DNA of 64,000 nt from an uncultured Clostridia bacterium (GCA_946529215.1 CAMMZC010000005.1:1-64000); one strand, 5' to 3'. Shown: positions 1 to 11,307, counted from the first letter of the stretch. Numbers and translations: made by a program. Notes: generated from the letters alone by a model not told the origin.

Positions 1-118
1 TCGCTTTTTTTGAACCACGCGCGTAGCACGTGGTTTTCTTATATACAAAAAATAAAAGGTATAAATTTTTATACCTTTTAAATCATCTACTTAAACAGTA
101 TTAATCAAATATCCCTTT

Positions 119-1037
119 CTATTTTAAATACTCATTAATTCCATTCACCATTCCTTGAACTATTTTATTTTGATAATTTTCTGAAGCAAGTAATTTATCT
201 TCTTTTTCATTACTCAAAAATCCCATTTCGATTATAGTTACAGGCACTTTACTCCAATTAATTCCACTCATTGTATCTGTTCTTGTAACACCTCTATTTT
301 TTGCTCCCGTAGTTTTACACACATTATCTAAAATACTCTTTGATAATTTATAGCTTTTTTCTGCTATATTTCCATTGTATTTATTTTTAGAAGTTTGGCA
401 TAATGTAGATATTCCGATTTACTTTAGAATCATCATAAGAATCTGCATGTATTCTTATAAAAGCATCTGCTTTTGCATTGTTTGCAATTTTTGCTCTTTG
501 ACTATTACTAATATTTATGTTGTTTGTTTTTCTTGTCATTATTACATTATATCCTTCTTGTTTTAACTCTTTTTCTAATAATAATGCGACTTTAAGAGCT
601 AGTTCAGATTCCTTTTGTTTTGTATAAATTCCTGTTGCACCAGTTGTAACTTTTGCCTTTGTTTCTGATGCACCTGGTCCTATAGGTTCTTTAGATGGAT
701 CTCCTTTTGCTTGATGTCCAGGATCTATAACAATTGTCTTCTTTTTTTCTGAATCTTTTTTTATTTCCTTTTCTTTGTTACTTTCATTTTTATTTTCATT
801 CAATTCTTTTTCATTCAATTCTTTTTCATTTAATTCTTTTCTATCTGTATTCTTTTCTGTAGTCTCATTTGATAATGTTTTATTTATATTAGTACTTTCT
901 TTTAATGTTAAATTTTCCTCACTAACATTTTTAGTTTCATCAACTTGTATAGATTTATTATTTTTATATTTATTAAATGTAACTGCTAGAATGATAAATA
1001 CTAAAATGACAAAAATAACGAATAATATCTTTTTCAT
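119..1037 (-). pseudogene. N-acetylmuramoyl-L-alanine amidase (Amidase_3), interrupted by a frameshift near 416
   Basis: 387..1037 has VIDPGHQ...GATG...ESELALKVA...TR...IHAD; the C-terminal part 119..322 (VPVTIIEMGFLSNEKED) is in another frame. Removing one base near 416 gives VNGISTLCQTSKNKYNGNIAEKSYKLSKSILDNVCKTTGAKNRGV. Confidence 0.85.
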
Positions 1038-1147
1038 ATTTACTCCTCTTTTATTTCTTGTTATTCTTTAATTATATCATATTTTTTTAACGATCTTTCA
1101 ATTTTATTATATTTAACTCATTCACAAATTGTAATTTGTCGGTGAGA

Positions 1148-1471
1148 TTATCTTTCAGTTTCTTCATCAAATTCTTTTGTTCTTGTATTAACACCATCAA
1201 TAACTTTATATTCTCTTTTTGAGTTTTTATAAACTTTTTTCTGTATTTCATCTTCTAAATCTATTCCTAATATTTCTGATAATCCTAATAAGTATATTGC
1301 TACATCAGCTAATTCTTCGCCTAAATCATCTTTCTTTTTTCTCCAAGCTTCGTATGCTTCTGCTACTTCTCCGTATGTTAAACAGAATTCTTTATTAACA
1401 TCTGTTATATTAAATCCTTTATCAACTTTATTTTGATATATTTCTTTTTGTAATTTCTTTAAATCTACCAT
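1148..1471 (-). CDS. MazG-like nucleotide pyrophosphohydrolase; likely start at MVDLKK rather than the longer ORF
   Basis: YGEVAEAYEAWRKKKDDLGEELADVAIYLLGLSEILGIDLED. Confidence 0.75.
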   Translation of the reverse strand: MVDLKKLQKEIYQNKVDKGFNITDVNKEFCLTYGEVAEAYEAWRKKKDDLGEELADVAIYLLGLSEILGIDLEDEIQKKVYKNSKREYKVIDGVNTRTKEFDEETER

Positions 1472-1490
1472 TTTTATTACCTCATTTCCG

Positions 1491-2010
1491 TTAAACATTT
1501 CTCTTATTAATTCCATATACTTTATATGCATTTTCTGTTGTCTTTTCTGCAACTTCTTCCTCTGATATTCCTTTAATCTCTGCAATTTTTTTCACAATGT
1601 AATTTAGATACAACGAATTGTTTCTTGAGTGTTTTTCAAAAGGTTTTGGTGGTAATACTGGACTATCTGTTTCTATAACAATTTTATCTATAGAAGTAAT
1701 CCTAACAGTTTCTTCCACGTCTTTATATCTTGTAACAGGACCCCCAACTCCCAAATAATAACCCATTTCAATAAACTTTTTTGACATTTCTGGAGTTCCA
1801 GAATAACAGTGCATTATTCCTGCTTTTTTTACCACATTTTCTTTTAGAATTTTGTAGACATCTTCTTGTGACTCTCTTGAATGTATTATTATAGGTAATT
1901 CATATTTATTAGCTAATTTAATCTGTTCTAAAAAATATTTTTTTGTAATTCAACAGGATAATCAAAATGATAATCTAATCCTGTTTCTCCAATTGCAATT
2001 AAAAAGCTGC
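1491..2010 (-). pseudogene. TatD-family metal-dependent hydrolase, truncated at the N-terminus and frameshifted at a homopolymer (1938-1944)
   Basis: IAIGETGLDYHFDYPVELQKN (frame 1), then YFLEQIKLANKYELPIIIHSRESQEDVYKILKENVVKKAGIMHCYSG...IETDSPVLPP (frame 2). Confidence 0.8.
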
Positions 2011-2296
2011 CCTGCAAGAGCATACATCTCATCAAAGTTTCTTTTTTCTGACAATCAGGGAATACATAGATACCATTAATCTTTGCACATTTAGCTGTAG
2101 AAAAATGAATCATCATGTATCCCACTGTTTTTTCATTGTCATTAAGTTCATAAACAACTCTCGTTCCATCTCTAAATGTTGCTTCATTCTTCTGAATCCA
2201 TGTTGAATAATATGGATACTCTCCAATGAATTCCTGTGTCAAACTCCGCAATCCTTCTTGGATTCTTTCAAATTCCCTCAGCTGAATGATTTTCAT
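2010..2296 (-). CDS. GNAT-like acetyltransferase N-terminal region fused to the tatD remnant
   Basis: ORF 1928..2296: GTRVVYELNDNEKTVGYMMIHFSTAKCAKINGIYVFPDCQKK, then abruptly TatD sequence. Confidence 0.5.
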
Positions 2297-2314
2297 CTTG
2301 CGTACTCCTTTCTG

Positions 2315-2716
2315 CTAATCAGCGGAATCATAATTCCAAATGTTCAAATGTCCCTTGGCTGGTATTGGTTTATCAAGAATTTCTACATCTTCCAAAATCC
2401 AAGCATATCTTCCTATACTATATTCTCCACATAAGAATTCCTGCTTGTCTTTCTGAATTTTGTCTAAAAACTCCTGATCCATATATACACAATCTACTAA
2501 TTTGCATTTGCATATAATGTTACCATATCCCATAGAAACATTAGGAATTAACTTAAGTAATTCACTTGTGTGTTCATCACTCCTTTTAATTTTTTTGTTA
2601 CTCGCATGGATATAAAGTTCACCTCTATAAGATGTTTTCCAACTTCTTGTTTCAATGACCTTTTTTCCTTCTTTAATAAGGGTTGCCCATGGTTCAATTA
2701 AACTTAAAACTTTCAT
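2315..2716 (-). CDS. ASCH-domain protein
   Basis: MKVLSLIEPWATLIKEGKKVIETRSWKTSYRGELYIHASNKK is the ASCH signature. Confidence 0.85.
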   Translation of the reverse strand: MKVLSLIEPWATLIKEGKKVIETRSWKTSYRGELYIHASNKKIKRSDEHTSELLKLIPNVSMGYGNIICKCKLVDCVYMDQEFLDKIQKDKQEFLCGEYSIGRYAWILEDVEILDKPIPAKGHLNIWNYDSAD

Positions 2717-2718
2717 TC

Positions 2719-4341
2719 TTACACCTCTATCCTCTCAAAGCTCTTATCACAAGTTTTATGAAGTAGTAACACTAAGCCTGAATAAATAATAGTATAAACA
2801 ACTATAAAACCAAGCATTATCATATTATTTGAAATATTTGCCTCTAAAACTTTAAATAGTAAAAATAAAGTTATTCCAATCATTGCCATGCCCATAAAAA
2901 CACTTATAGATGAGCTCATACTTTGTTTTACAACTTCAGTATCATTTTTTGCATCCATTCTAGGATATTTAAGATTCACAATAATTCCAACTGTTTCAGC
3001 TATTAGAGGGAGCAAAATAGAAGCATATAATGTTATGATTATGCTTAACAAATCAAACCTAAATTTTATAAAAACAATTATATCTCCAATCAATATACAA
3101 GGAATCATTATCAAGATTGCTGTTAATACTTTTGATTGTACAATTTTATATGGTTTTAGTGGCAAACTTTTCAAAATGCTAAATGATCTTCCTTCTAATG
3201 AAATCATAGAACTTGTAATTGATGTCATAAAACTTGTAAAACAAATAAATCCTAAAAACATCGCTGGAATACATGTTTTTATATATTCTAAACTAAAGCT
3301 TGCTCCATTTTTTGTTAACATCTCTAAAATACTATCAAATTTTATTGTTATTAAAATACTTCCTACAATAAATAGCACTAATCCAAAACCAGCATTTGTA
3401 ACAAATACAGGTGAATTTATAAATCTACTAAACTCCTTTTTTATAAGTGCTTTCATTGGTGCTAAAGTTTTTATTTTATAATTTTTGTTTGTTCTATTTA
3501 TCTTAATAGATTTTACATTAGAATTTATGTTAAAATAAACTTTGCCTATTAAAAATATTGTAACAATAAATAGAGCAACATTAACAACAATAAATTCTAA
3601 TAACTGTGTAATTTCAAATTCTGTTATAAGCTCAATATATTTTCCTGCTGGATAATAAATTTTTGTAATAAAATCATTTATGCTCGATGCATTTTTTGCT
3701 ATATTTGTTATCAGCATTTCAGAATTATAAGAAAAATACATAATTCCTAATAAGAAAATAACTGTTATTACTGTTTGAGCTATATTTTTTCCTTTAAATT
3801 TTGAAGCCACAAATGTAATAAATGTTCCTAAAATACATGAAATTAATATTGGTACAATCGGAAACACTAGTAGCCCTATAATTGAAGCTATATAGTATGT
3901 AGCATTTGGTTTTACATAAACTGCATATACAATCATTGCTGGCAGTAAAAACAAAGAATTATACAATAATTCAAAAACATAAAACTTAAATACTCTTAAA
4001 AATAATACAGTGTTTTTTTTGATTGGAAGTGAAAATAGCAAATTATCATCTTTACAATTAAATAGTAAGTTTCCAGATTTATAAATCCCCTCAACTAAAC
4101 TCATAATAGATGTAAAGAGGATAAATATTGTTAGTAAAACAAATTCCATTTTTACAGGAGCTAATTCATCCATTATTACTTTTGAATAAGAGTACATCAT
4201 TGCCATTATTATTAGTGTTATAATGATTGGCAGTCCTATTTTTGTAAAAGTATTTTTCTTTTTTGTGCTTATTTTAAATATATTCATTCCTTCTGTCATA
4301 CTAGCTCTAACAAGAGAAAAAAGTTTCTTCATAAATACCAT
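2719..4341 (-). CDS. ABC-type exporter permease
   Basis: Hydrophobic multi-TM ORF next to an ABC ATPase gene. Confidence 0.75.
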   Translation of the reverse strand: MVFMKKLFSLVRASMTEGMNIFKISTKKKNTFTKIGLPIIITLIIMAMMYSYSKVIMDELAPVKMEFVLLTIFILFTSIMSLVEGIYKSGNLLFNCKDDNLLFSLPIKKNTVLFLRVFKFYVFELLYNSLFLLPAMIVYAVYVKPNATYYIASIIGLLVFPIVPILISCILGTFITFVASKFKGKNIAQTVITVIFLLGIMYFSYNSEMLITNIAKNASSINDFITKIYYPAGKYIELITEFEITQLLEFIVVNVALFIVTIFLIGKVYFNINSNVKSIKINRTNKNYKIKTLAPMKALIKKEFSRFINSPVFVTNAGFGLVLFIVGSILITIKFDSILEMLTKNGASFSLEYIKTCIPAMFLGFICFTSFMTSITSSMISLEGRSFSILKSLPLKPYKIVQSKVLTAILIMIPCILIGDIIVFIKFRFDLLSIIITLYASILLPLIAETVGIIVNLKYPRMDAKNDTEVVKQSMSSSISVFMGMAMIGITLFLLFKVLEANISNNMIMLGFIVVYTIIYSGLVLLLHKTCDKSFERIEV

Positions 4342-4444
4342 CCCTTTCTCACTTTACTTTACAATACACATAAGTCCTGTGTTTATCAATTTGTTCAAAT
4401 TCAAAATCCATATAAGGAGTTTCTGCACATCATTTTCTTAAAAA

Positions 4445-5152
4445 CTACTCTCCCTCTAATTCTAGAAAGACCTTCTCTAAAGATTCGTCGCCTTTTATCT
4501 CTTTCATATTTCCAACTTTAACTAATTCACCTTTTTTTATAATAGCAACTCTAGAGCAAAGTTTTTCAGCCACATCTAATATGTGTGTTGAGAAAAACAC
4601 TATTTTTCCTTCTTTAATCATCTCATTCATTATTTCTTTAACATCAAAAACAGCCTTTGGATCTAACCCTACAAATGGTTCATCCATAATTAATATTTTT
4701 GGGTCATGTGCAAGTGCTGAAATAAGTGCTATTTTCTGTTTCATACCATGTGAGAAAGATTCTATTGTATCATTTAAGTTGTTTTCTATCTCAAATAATT
4801 TAGCATATTTTTTTATATTTTTTTCTCTTATATCTTGTGGAACTTCATAAATATCACATATAAAATTGATAAAATCTATTGCTTTCATCTGCTCATATAA
4901 TTCTGGATTATCTGGAACAAATGCCATTTCTTTTTTGCATGATACAGGATCTAGTTTTATAGATTTACCATTGATTAAAATATCTCCTTCATCAAATTTA
5001 TGAATCCCAACTATAGCTTTTATTAGTGTTGTTTTTCCTGCACCATTATGCCCTATAAAAGCAAATATTTCTCCATCATTAACTGTAAATGAAACATCTT
5101 TAAGTGCAATATTATTTCCATATTTTTTGGTTACATTTTTAATTTCTATCAT
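4445..5152 (-). CDS. ABC transporter ATP-binding protein
   Basis: GHNGAGKTTLIKAI, SFSHGMKQKIALISALAHDPKILIMDEP. Confidence 0.95.
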   Translation of the reverse strand: MIEIKNVTKKYGNNIALKDVSFTVNDGEIFAFIGHNGAGKTTLIKAIVGIHKFDEGDILINGKSIKLDPVSCKKEMAFVPDNPELYEQMKAIDFINFICDIYEVPQDIREKNIKKYAKLFEIENNLNDTIESFSHGMKQKIALISALAHDPKILIMDEPFVGLDPKAVFDVKEIMNEMIKEGKIVFFSTHILDVAEKLCSRVAIIKKGELVKVGNMKEIKGDESLEKVFLELEGE

Positions 5153-5331
5153 AATCTTTGCCTCCTATTTACTCCAAAAACTTATTTTATTAATTATATA
5201 ATAAATTTATAAAAATTAAAAGGTAATCTCAAAATATTTTATGATATTTTTTTATTTAAAAATAAATTTAACTTTTTTTCATATAATAATTTTATATAAT
5301 GTATTGCATATTATAAATAATTATGTTATAA

Positions 5332-5370
5332 TTTATACAAATTTCGATTTTGATTCGGAATTTGTATAAA
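5332..5370 (+). promoter_or_regulatory. Inverted repeat TTTATACAAATT-N15-AATTTGTATAAA just downstream of a TATAAT-like box
   Basis: 12-bp perfect arms upstream of the 5390 gene; operator or leader hairpin. Confidence 0.55.
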
Positions 5371-5389
5371 AATATAATAGAGGTAAATT

Positions 5390-6658
5390 ATGTCTAATAA
5401 TTATATTCATAGAACAATAGAATCAAAATTAAATGAAATGTATGGTAATTTTCCATCTATTTTAGTTACAGGTTCAAGACAATCTGGGAAAAGTACAGTA
5501 TTACAATATATTACTAATGATAAAAAACAAAAAGTAAATGAAGTTAGTTTAGACGATATAAATGAACGATTAAGAGCAACAGAAGATCCTGAAGGATTTT
5601 TAAGAGAACATGGTGTACCACTTATTATTGATGAATTTCAATATGCTCCTAACTTACTATCATATATAAAAATTAAAATTGATGATGCAAGAAAAAACGA
5701 AATGTTTGGTGATGGTAAAGAAGTAGGCACTTTATATTATCTTACAGGTTCCCAAATATTTGAAACAATTGAAAATGTTACAGAATCTCTTGCAGGAAGA
5801 GTTGGAATTATTGATTTATATCCATTGTCTACTAGAGAAATATATAATTTAAAAGAAGATATATTTGTTCCTGATATAAATATTATAAAAAATAAGCAAC
5901 CTTTAAAATATGAATATATGGATAATATTTTTGAGAGAATATTTAAAGGAAGTTACCCTGAACTATATAAAAATAATAATATAAGTCTCGAAGCATTTTT
6001 CTCTTCTTATCTAAGAACATATATAGAAAGAGATGTTAGAAAAATAATAAATATTCAAGATGAAACAAAATTTATGAAATTTATATCTAGTTTAGCCTCT
6101 AGAACAGGTCAAGAATTCAATGCATCTGATATAGCAAAGGATGTTGGTGTTGACTCTGAGACAATATCCAAATGGACTGGTGTTTTAAGTAATACTTATA
6201 TAATATTCCTTTTACAACCTCATATGAACAATAATGTTTCTAGAATTATAAAAAGACCTAAAATTTACTTTATGGATACAGGGCTTGCTTGTTATTTAAC
6301 TGGATATGTAAGCAGTGAAACTTTGCAAAGAAGTAGTTATAGTGGTCAAATTTTCGAAACTTATATTATTTCAGAAATTGTAAAAAGTTATGCAAATAAT
6401 CAACGAGATCCTAGAAAACATTTATACTATTATAGAGATAATAATGGAAAAGAAATTGATTTGTTAGTTATTCATGAAGATAATATATATCCAGTAGAAA
6501 TAAAAAAAGGAGCCAACCCTGGAAAAGATTCTATAAAAAACTTTAATGTTATTAATAAATTCGAAATGAAATCACCTAACGGAATCGTTCTGTGCTTAAC
6601 AAAAGACATACACTCCATTGATGACAATAATTATATGATTCCTATTGAATACATTTAA
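5390..6658 (+). CDS. AAA family ATPase with DUF4143-like C-terminus
   Basis: SRQSGKSTVLQ, LIIDEFQYAPNLL, YFMDTGLACYLTG, FETYIISEIVKSY. Confidence 0.85.
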   Translation: MSNNYIHRTIESKLNEMYGNFPSILVTGSRQSGKSTVLQYITNDKKQKVNEVSLDDINERLRATEDPEGFLREHGVPLIIDEFQYAPNLLSYIKIKIDDARKNEMFGDGKEVGTLYYLTGSQIFETIENVTESLAGRVGIIDLYPLSTREIYNLKEDIFVPDINIIKNKQPLKYEYMDNIFERIFKGSYPELYKNNNISLEAFFSSYLRTYIERDVRKIINIQDETKFMKFISSLASRTGQEFNASDIAKDVGVDSETISKWTGVLSNTYIIFLLQPHMNNNVSRIIKRPKIYFMDTGLACYLTGYVSSETLQRSSYSGQIFETYIISEIVKSYANNQRDPRKHLYYYRDNNGKEIDLLVIHEDNIYPVEIKKGANPGKDSIKNFNVINKFEMKSPNGIVLCLTKDIHSIDDNNYMIPIEYI

Positions 6659-6693
6659 TCTTTTTTCTATTAATCATCTAATACATTAAATAT

Positions 6694-6743
6694 AAAAGTG
6701 TGAAAAAAGATTTTTCTATTAAAAATCTTTTTTCACACTTTTT
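6694..6743. terminator. Bidirectional intrinsic terminator
   Basis: AAAAGTGTGAAAAAAGATTTTT / AAAAATCTTTTTTCACACTTTT between convergent genes. Confidence 0.85.
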
Positions 6744-6766
6744 TTATTATAATAACATTTTTCTAA

Positions 6767-7426
6767 TTAATCTCTCCAACTCTCATCACTTGGATTATTT
6801 CTAAATTTTATTAATCTTTGTATATCTTCTTGTTTAATATATCCTTCATCAGCTGCAACTTCTACTAAAGTGTCAAAATTAGATAAGCTTACATTTTTTA
6901 CATTTGCTTCTTGTAATCTGTCTTTGCTTTTTTGCATATTATATGTAAAAATACTTGCAATTCCAAGAACTTCTGCACCTGCTTCTCTTAAAACATTTAC
7001 TACATCTATAACGCTTCCACCTGTTGAAATTAAATCTTCAATTACAACTACTTTTTGTCCTTTTTCTAGTTTTCCTTCTATTTGATTTTTTCTTCCATGA
7101 TCTTTGCTGCTTCCTCTAACATAGCCCATTGGTAATTTTAATATATCTGCAGTAATTGCAGCATGTGCAATTCCAGCTGTACTTGTTCCCATAATAACCT
7201 CTACTTCTGGGTAATTCTCTTTTATAACTTGAGCTAAACCATTTTCCACTTCATCTCTTACCTTTGGAGCTGAAAGTGTTAATCTGTTATCACAATATAT
7301 TGGACTTTTTATTCCACTTGCCCATGTAAATGGGTCATCTGGTTTTAAAAAAACCGCTTCTATTTCTAATAAACTTTTTGCTATTTTTTTTGATAAATTT
7401 TCCATACTATTTTCCTCTACTTTCAT
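6767..7426 (-). CDS. pyrE: Orotate phosphoribosyltransferase
   Basis: [34 protein letters not shown]; pyr cluster context. Confidence 0.95.
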   Translation of the reverse strand: MKVEENSMENLSKKIAKSLLEIEAVFLKPDDPFTWASGIKSPIYCDNRLTLSAPKVRDEVENGLAQVIKENYPEVEVIMGTSTAGIAHAAITADILKLPMGYVRGSSKDHGRKNQIEGKLEKGQKVVVIEDLISTGGSVIDVVNVLREAGAEVLGIASIFTYNMQKSKDRLQEANVKNVSLSNFDTLVEVAADEGYIKQEDIQRLIKFRNNPSDESWRD

Positions 7427-7471
7427 TAAATATTATTTTATTTGGAAATTTGCCGTTGGAATAAAATTGAT

Positions 7472-8170
7472 TTAATCACAAAACTCTTCTACACATTTCC
7501 TATAAGCCTCAACCGGGTTTTCTGCTCTAGTAATTGGTCTTCCAACTACAATATAGTCTGATCCCAATTCTTTTGCTTTTGCAGGTGTTGTAATTCTTGA
7601 TTGATCATCTTTTGACTCTGTGCTAAACCTTATTCCTGGAGTTATTGTTAAGAATTCTTTTCCACATCTGTTTTTAACAGCTTGTACTTCAAGTGGTGAA
7701 CATACAACTCCATTTAATCCTGCTTTTTTAGCATTTTCTGCATAATGCATAACTACATCTTCAATATTTTCTTTTATAAGCAAATCATTTTCCATAGCTT
7801 CTTGACTTGTTGATGTAAGCTGTGTTACAGCAATTAAAATTGGTCTTGTTCCATCTTCTTTTGTAAGTCCTCTTAATCCTGCTTCCATCATTTTTATTGT
7901 ACCTGATGCATGTACATTTGTCATATCTACATCTAGGTTTGCTAAAGATTTCATTGCTTTTTCTACTGTATTTGGTATATCATGCAATTTTAAGTCTAAA
8001 AAGATTTTGTGTCCTCTTTTCTTTATTTCCCTTACTATTTCTGGCCCTTCTGAATAAAATAATTCCATTCCAATTTTTAGATAAAGCTGCTCATTTGCAA
8101 ATTTATTTAAAAAATTTAAAGTTTCTTCTTTATCTTTAAAATCACATGCAATTATAACTGCTTTTCCCAT
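7472..8170 (-). CDS. pyrF: Orotidine 5'-phosphate decarboxylase
   Basis: FLDLKLHDIPNTV, TPGIRF, YIVVGRPIT. Confidence 0.95.
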   Translation of the reverse strand: MGKAVIIACDFKDKEETLNFLNKFANEQLYLKIGMELFYSEGPEIVREIKKRGHKIFLDLKLHDIPNTVEKAMKSLANLDVDMTNVHASGTIKMMEAGLRGLTKEDGTRPILIAVTQLTSTSQEAMENDLLIKENIEDVVMHYAENAKKAGLNGVVCSPLEVQAVKNRCGKEFLTITPGIRFSTESKDDQSRITTPAKAKELGSDYIVVGRPITRAENPVEAYRKCVEEFCD

Positions 8171-8229
8171 ATAAAAACTCCTTTCCGCTTTATATTATAA
8201 ACTCTTATATCTCTTCAAATATTTATTTT

Positions 8230-9144
8230 TTAATGTGCTTTTCCTATTATATCACTTAATTTCTCAATTTTATATTTTTCCATTGTTTTTGGTAAATCTT
8301 CAATTATTTCTTTACATGCATAAGGATTTACTAAATTTGCTGCGCCAACTTCAACTGCAGTTGCTCCTGCAAGCATCATCTCTATTACATCTTCTGCTTT
8401 CTCAATTCCTCCTACTCCTATAATCGGAATTTTTACTGCATCATAAACTTGATACACCATTCTAAGTGCTACTGGAAATATTGCAGGTCCTGAGAAACCT
8501 CCCATTTTATTGGCAATTACAGGTTTTCTGGTTTTCAGATTAATTCTCATTCCAAGTAAAGTGTTAATTAAAACAATTCCGTCTGCTCCTCCATCTTCAC
8601 AAGCTCTTGCAATTTCTACTATATTTGTTACATTAGGTGTTAATTTAACATATACAGGTTTTGTAGTTACTTTTTTTACAGCTTCTGTAACTTCTTTTGC
8701 GGCTTTTGGAGATGTTCCAAATGCCATTCCTCCATGATTAACATTTGGACAACTAATGTTTAATTCTATTATTTCTATTTGTTCTTCTTTGTCTATTTTT
8801 TCACAATTATATACATATTCTTCTATAGAAAATCCACTTATATTAGCTATTAGCGGTTTTTTAAAAACCTTTCTAATCTTTGGTAATTCTTCAGAAATAA
8901 CTTTATCTATTCCTGGATTTTGAAGTCCAATAGAATTTATAAGACCTCTTTCACATTCCGCAATACGTGGCAAGTTGTTTCCATATCTTTCATCTTTTGT
9001 AGTTCCTTTTAATGAAATTGAACCTAAACAATTTATGTCATAAAAATCTGCGAATTCATATCCAAATCCAAATGTACCACTAGCAGGAATAATAGGATTA
9101 TCAAGTTTTACTCCACTTAAATTAACAGATAAATCTTTTACCAT
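8230..9144 (-). CDS. pyrD: Dihydroorotate dehydrogenase catalytic subunit (PyrDB type)
   Basis: NPIIPASGTFGFG, ELNISCPNV, GVGGIEKAEDVIEMMLAGA. Confidence 0.95.
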   Translation of the reverse strand: MVKDLSVNLSGVKLDNPIIPASGTFGFGYEFADFYDINCLGSISLKGTTKDERYGNNLPRIAECERGLINSIGLQNPGIDKVISEELPKIRKVFKKPLIANISGFSIEEYVYNCEKIDKEEQIEIIELNISCPNVNHGGMAFGTSPKAAKEVTEAVKKVTTKPVYVKLTPNVTNIVEIARACEDGGADGIVLINTLLGMRINLKTRKPVIANKMGGFSGPAIFPVALRMVYQVYDAVKIPIIGVGGIEKAEDVIEMMLAGATAVEVGAANLVNPYACKEIIEDLPKTMEKYKIEKLSDIIGKAH

Positions 9145-9875
9145 ATTATTTCCTCCTTTCTAAAGACTGGACCTTCTTTGCAAACTCTTTTTGTTCCATT
9201 TTTTGTTTTTATAGAACATCCCATACATGCTCCAAATCCACATCCCATTCTTTCTTCAAAACTTAGCTCCCCATCTGATTGTGCTTCATCATAAACTGCT
9301 TTAAGCATTGGCATTGGTCCACATGCATAATAATATGTGTAATCTTCTAATTCTTTTATAATATTTGTAACAAATCCTTTTGTTCCATAGCTTCCATCAA
9401 CTGTTGAAACATATACTTCTACACCTAAGTTTTTGAATTCATTTTCATAAAATATTTCTTCTTTTGTATTAAATCCCAAAACTATAATTGGTTTTTTACC
9501 ATCTTTTAATAATTCTTTGCATAATCTATACATAGGTGGAACTCCAACTCCTCCAGCTATTAAAAGAGGTCTATCTCCACTTAAGTTTTTGTCAAATCCA
9601 TTTCCAAGTCCTGTTAAAATATTTAGTTTTTCACCTATATTCATTTTAGACATTTTCTCTGTACCTTTTCCGAATATCTTGTAAATAATTGTTAAAGTAT
9701 TTTCATCATAATCTGAAATCGAAATAGGTCTTCTTAAAAAGCACCCATCTATTTTTATGTTTATAAATTGTCCAGGCCTATTTATATATTGTGTATCCCC
9801 CTTTAAAACCATTCTATATACATCTTTTGTAAGCATTTGATTTTCCAAAATTTCATAAATGTCATTTTTGTACAT
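9138..9875 (-). CDS. pyrK: Dihydroorotate dehydrogenase electron transfer subunit
   Basis: GGVGVPPMYRLCKEL, CGFGACMGCSIKTKNG. Confidence 0.92.
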   Translation of the reverse strand: MYKNDIYEILENQMLTKDVYRMVLKGDTQYINRPGQFINIKIDGCFLRRPISISDYDENTLTIIYKIFGKGTEKMSKMNIGEKLNILTGLGNGFDKNLSGDRPLLIAGGVGVPPMYRLCKELLKDGKKPIIVLGFNTKEEIFYENEFKNLGVEVYVSTVDGSYGTKGFVTNIIKELEDYTYYYACGPMPMLKAVYDEAQSDGELSFEERMGCGFGACMGCSIKTKNGTKRVCKEGPVFRKEEIIW

Positions 9876-9923
9876 AAATAAATCACTCCTTAAATTAAAC
9901 TCATATATTCATCTATGTATATC

Positions 9924-11189
9924 CTACATATCTTTATATACTTCTTTTCCGCCACAAATAGTTAATTTGCATTTTCCGAAAACTTCGTTTCCATCAAAAG
10001 GTGTAGCTCTACCCATAGAAACAAATGTATTTGAATCTATATTATATTTTTCATTTAAATCATAAACTGTCAAATCTGCTGTTTCTCCTACCTTTATTTC
10101 TGTTCCTATTCCAAAAACTTTTCTTGCATTTGTGTTCATTAAATTAATTAAATCTTCCAATGTGATAATGTTTTTCTTGACTAAGTTTGTATATAAAACA
10201 GGGAATGCTACCTCTAATCCTACTACTCCCATGGCGCTTCCTTGCAAACCTTTTGACTTTTCTTCTTTAGAGTGTGGTGCATGGTCTGTAATAATTAAAT
10301 CAATTGTTCCATCTTTTATTCCTTTAATTAATTCTTCTTGATCTTCTTTAGACCTTATTGGAGGATTCATTTTAAATCTTCCATCTTCTTGTAAATCCAT
10401 ATCTGTAAGAGTTAAATAATGTGGACCTGTTTCACAAGTAATATTTACACCTTCTTTTTTTGCTTGTCTTATAGCATGAACACTTTCTTTTGTAGAAACA
10501 TGGCAAACATGATAATGACAACCAGTTTTTCTTGATAATTCAATATCTCTTTTTATAGGTCCCCACTCACTTTCAGAACAAATCCCTTTATGTCCATGAA
10601 TTTTTGCATATTCTCCATCATGTATATATCCACCATTTAATAATGAATTATCTTCACAATGTGCTACTATCATTTTGTTTAATTTTTTAGCTTCTTCCAT
10701 AGCTTTAAGCATCATTTCTTCACTTTGAACTCCATGTCCATCATCTGAAAATGCACATACATAGTCTTTCATCTTTTCAAAATCCGCAAGTTCTTCGCCT
10801 TTTTCACCTTTTGTTATTGAACCATAAGGGTATACATTTATAACAGCATCTTTTTTTATAGCATCTAATTCAAGTTGTAAATTTTCCATACAATCAGGAA
10901 CAGGATTTAAATTTGGCATTGCACAAATACTTGTATATCCACCTTTTGCCCCTGCCATACTTCCTGTTTTTATGGTCTCCTTATAAATAAAACCAGGTTC
11001 TCTTAAATGTGTATGAACATCTACTAAACCTGGTAATAAATACATATTTTTTAAATCATAAACTACATCGAATCCTACAGATTCAATGTTCTCTTCTATT
11101 TTTGTAATTTTTTCGTCTTGTACTTCAACATCTGCTTTTTGAAATTTTCCGTTAAAAAATACTGTTGCATTTTTAAGTAATAATTTCAT
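9924..11189 (-). CDS. pyrC: Dihydroorotase
   Basis: GLVDVHTHLREPG, DHAPHSKEEK. Confidence 0.95.
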   Translation of the reverse strand: MKLLLKNATVFFNGKFQKADVEVQDEKITKIEENIESVGFDVVYDLKNMYLLPGLVDVHTHLREPGFIYKETIKTGSMAGAKGGYTSICAMPNLNPVPDCMENLQLELDAIKKDAVINVYPYGSITKGEKGEELADFEKMKDYVCAFSDDGHGVQSEEMMLKAMEEAKKLNKMIVAHCEDNSLLNGGYIHDGEYAKIHGHKGICSESEWGPIKRDIELSRKTGCHYHVCHVSTKESVHAIRQAKKEGVNITCETGPHYLTLTDMDLQEDGRFKMNPPIRSKEDQEELIKGIKDGTIDLIITDHAPHSKEEKSKGLQGSAMGVVGLEVAFPVLYTNLVKKNIITLEDLINLMNTNARKVFGIGTEIKVGETADLTVYDLNEKYNIDSNTFVSMGRATPFDGNEVFGKCKLTICGGKEVYKDM

Positions 11190-11307
11190 AATATACCTCC
11201 TAATTAAAAATCTCTTAGGGAATCAGTTATTCCCACTGATAAGAATTATATTATTAAATTACATTTTTGTCAACAGTATTTTCCTTATAAATCACTTTAT
11301 ATAACCT

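Noticed and set aside
1-36. AACCACG-CGCGTAGCA-CGTGGTT stem-loop at the window edge
   Set aside because: Looks like an intrinsic terminator for a gene outside the window; not enough context
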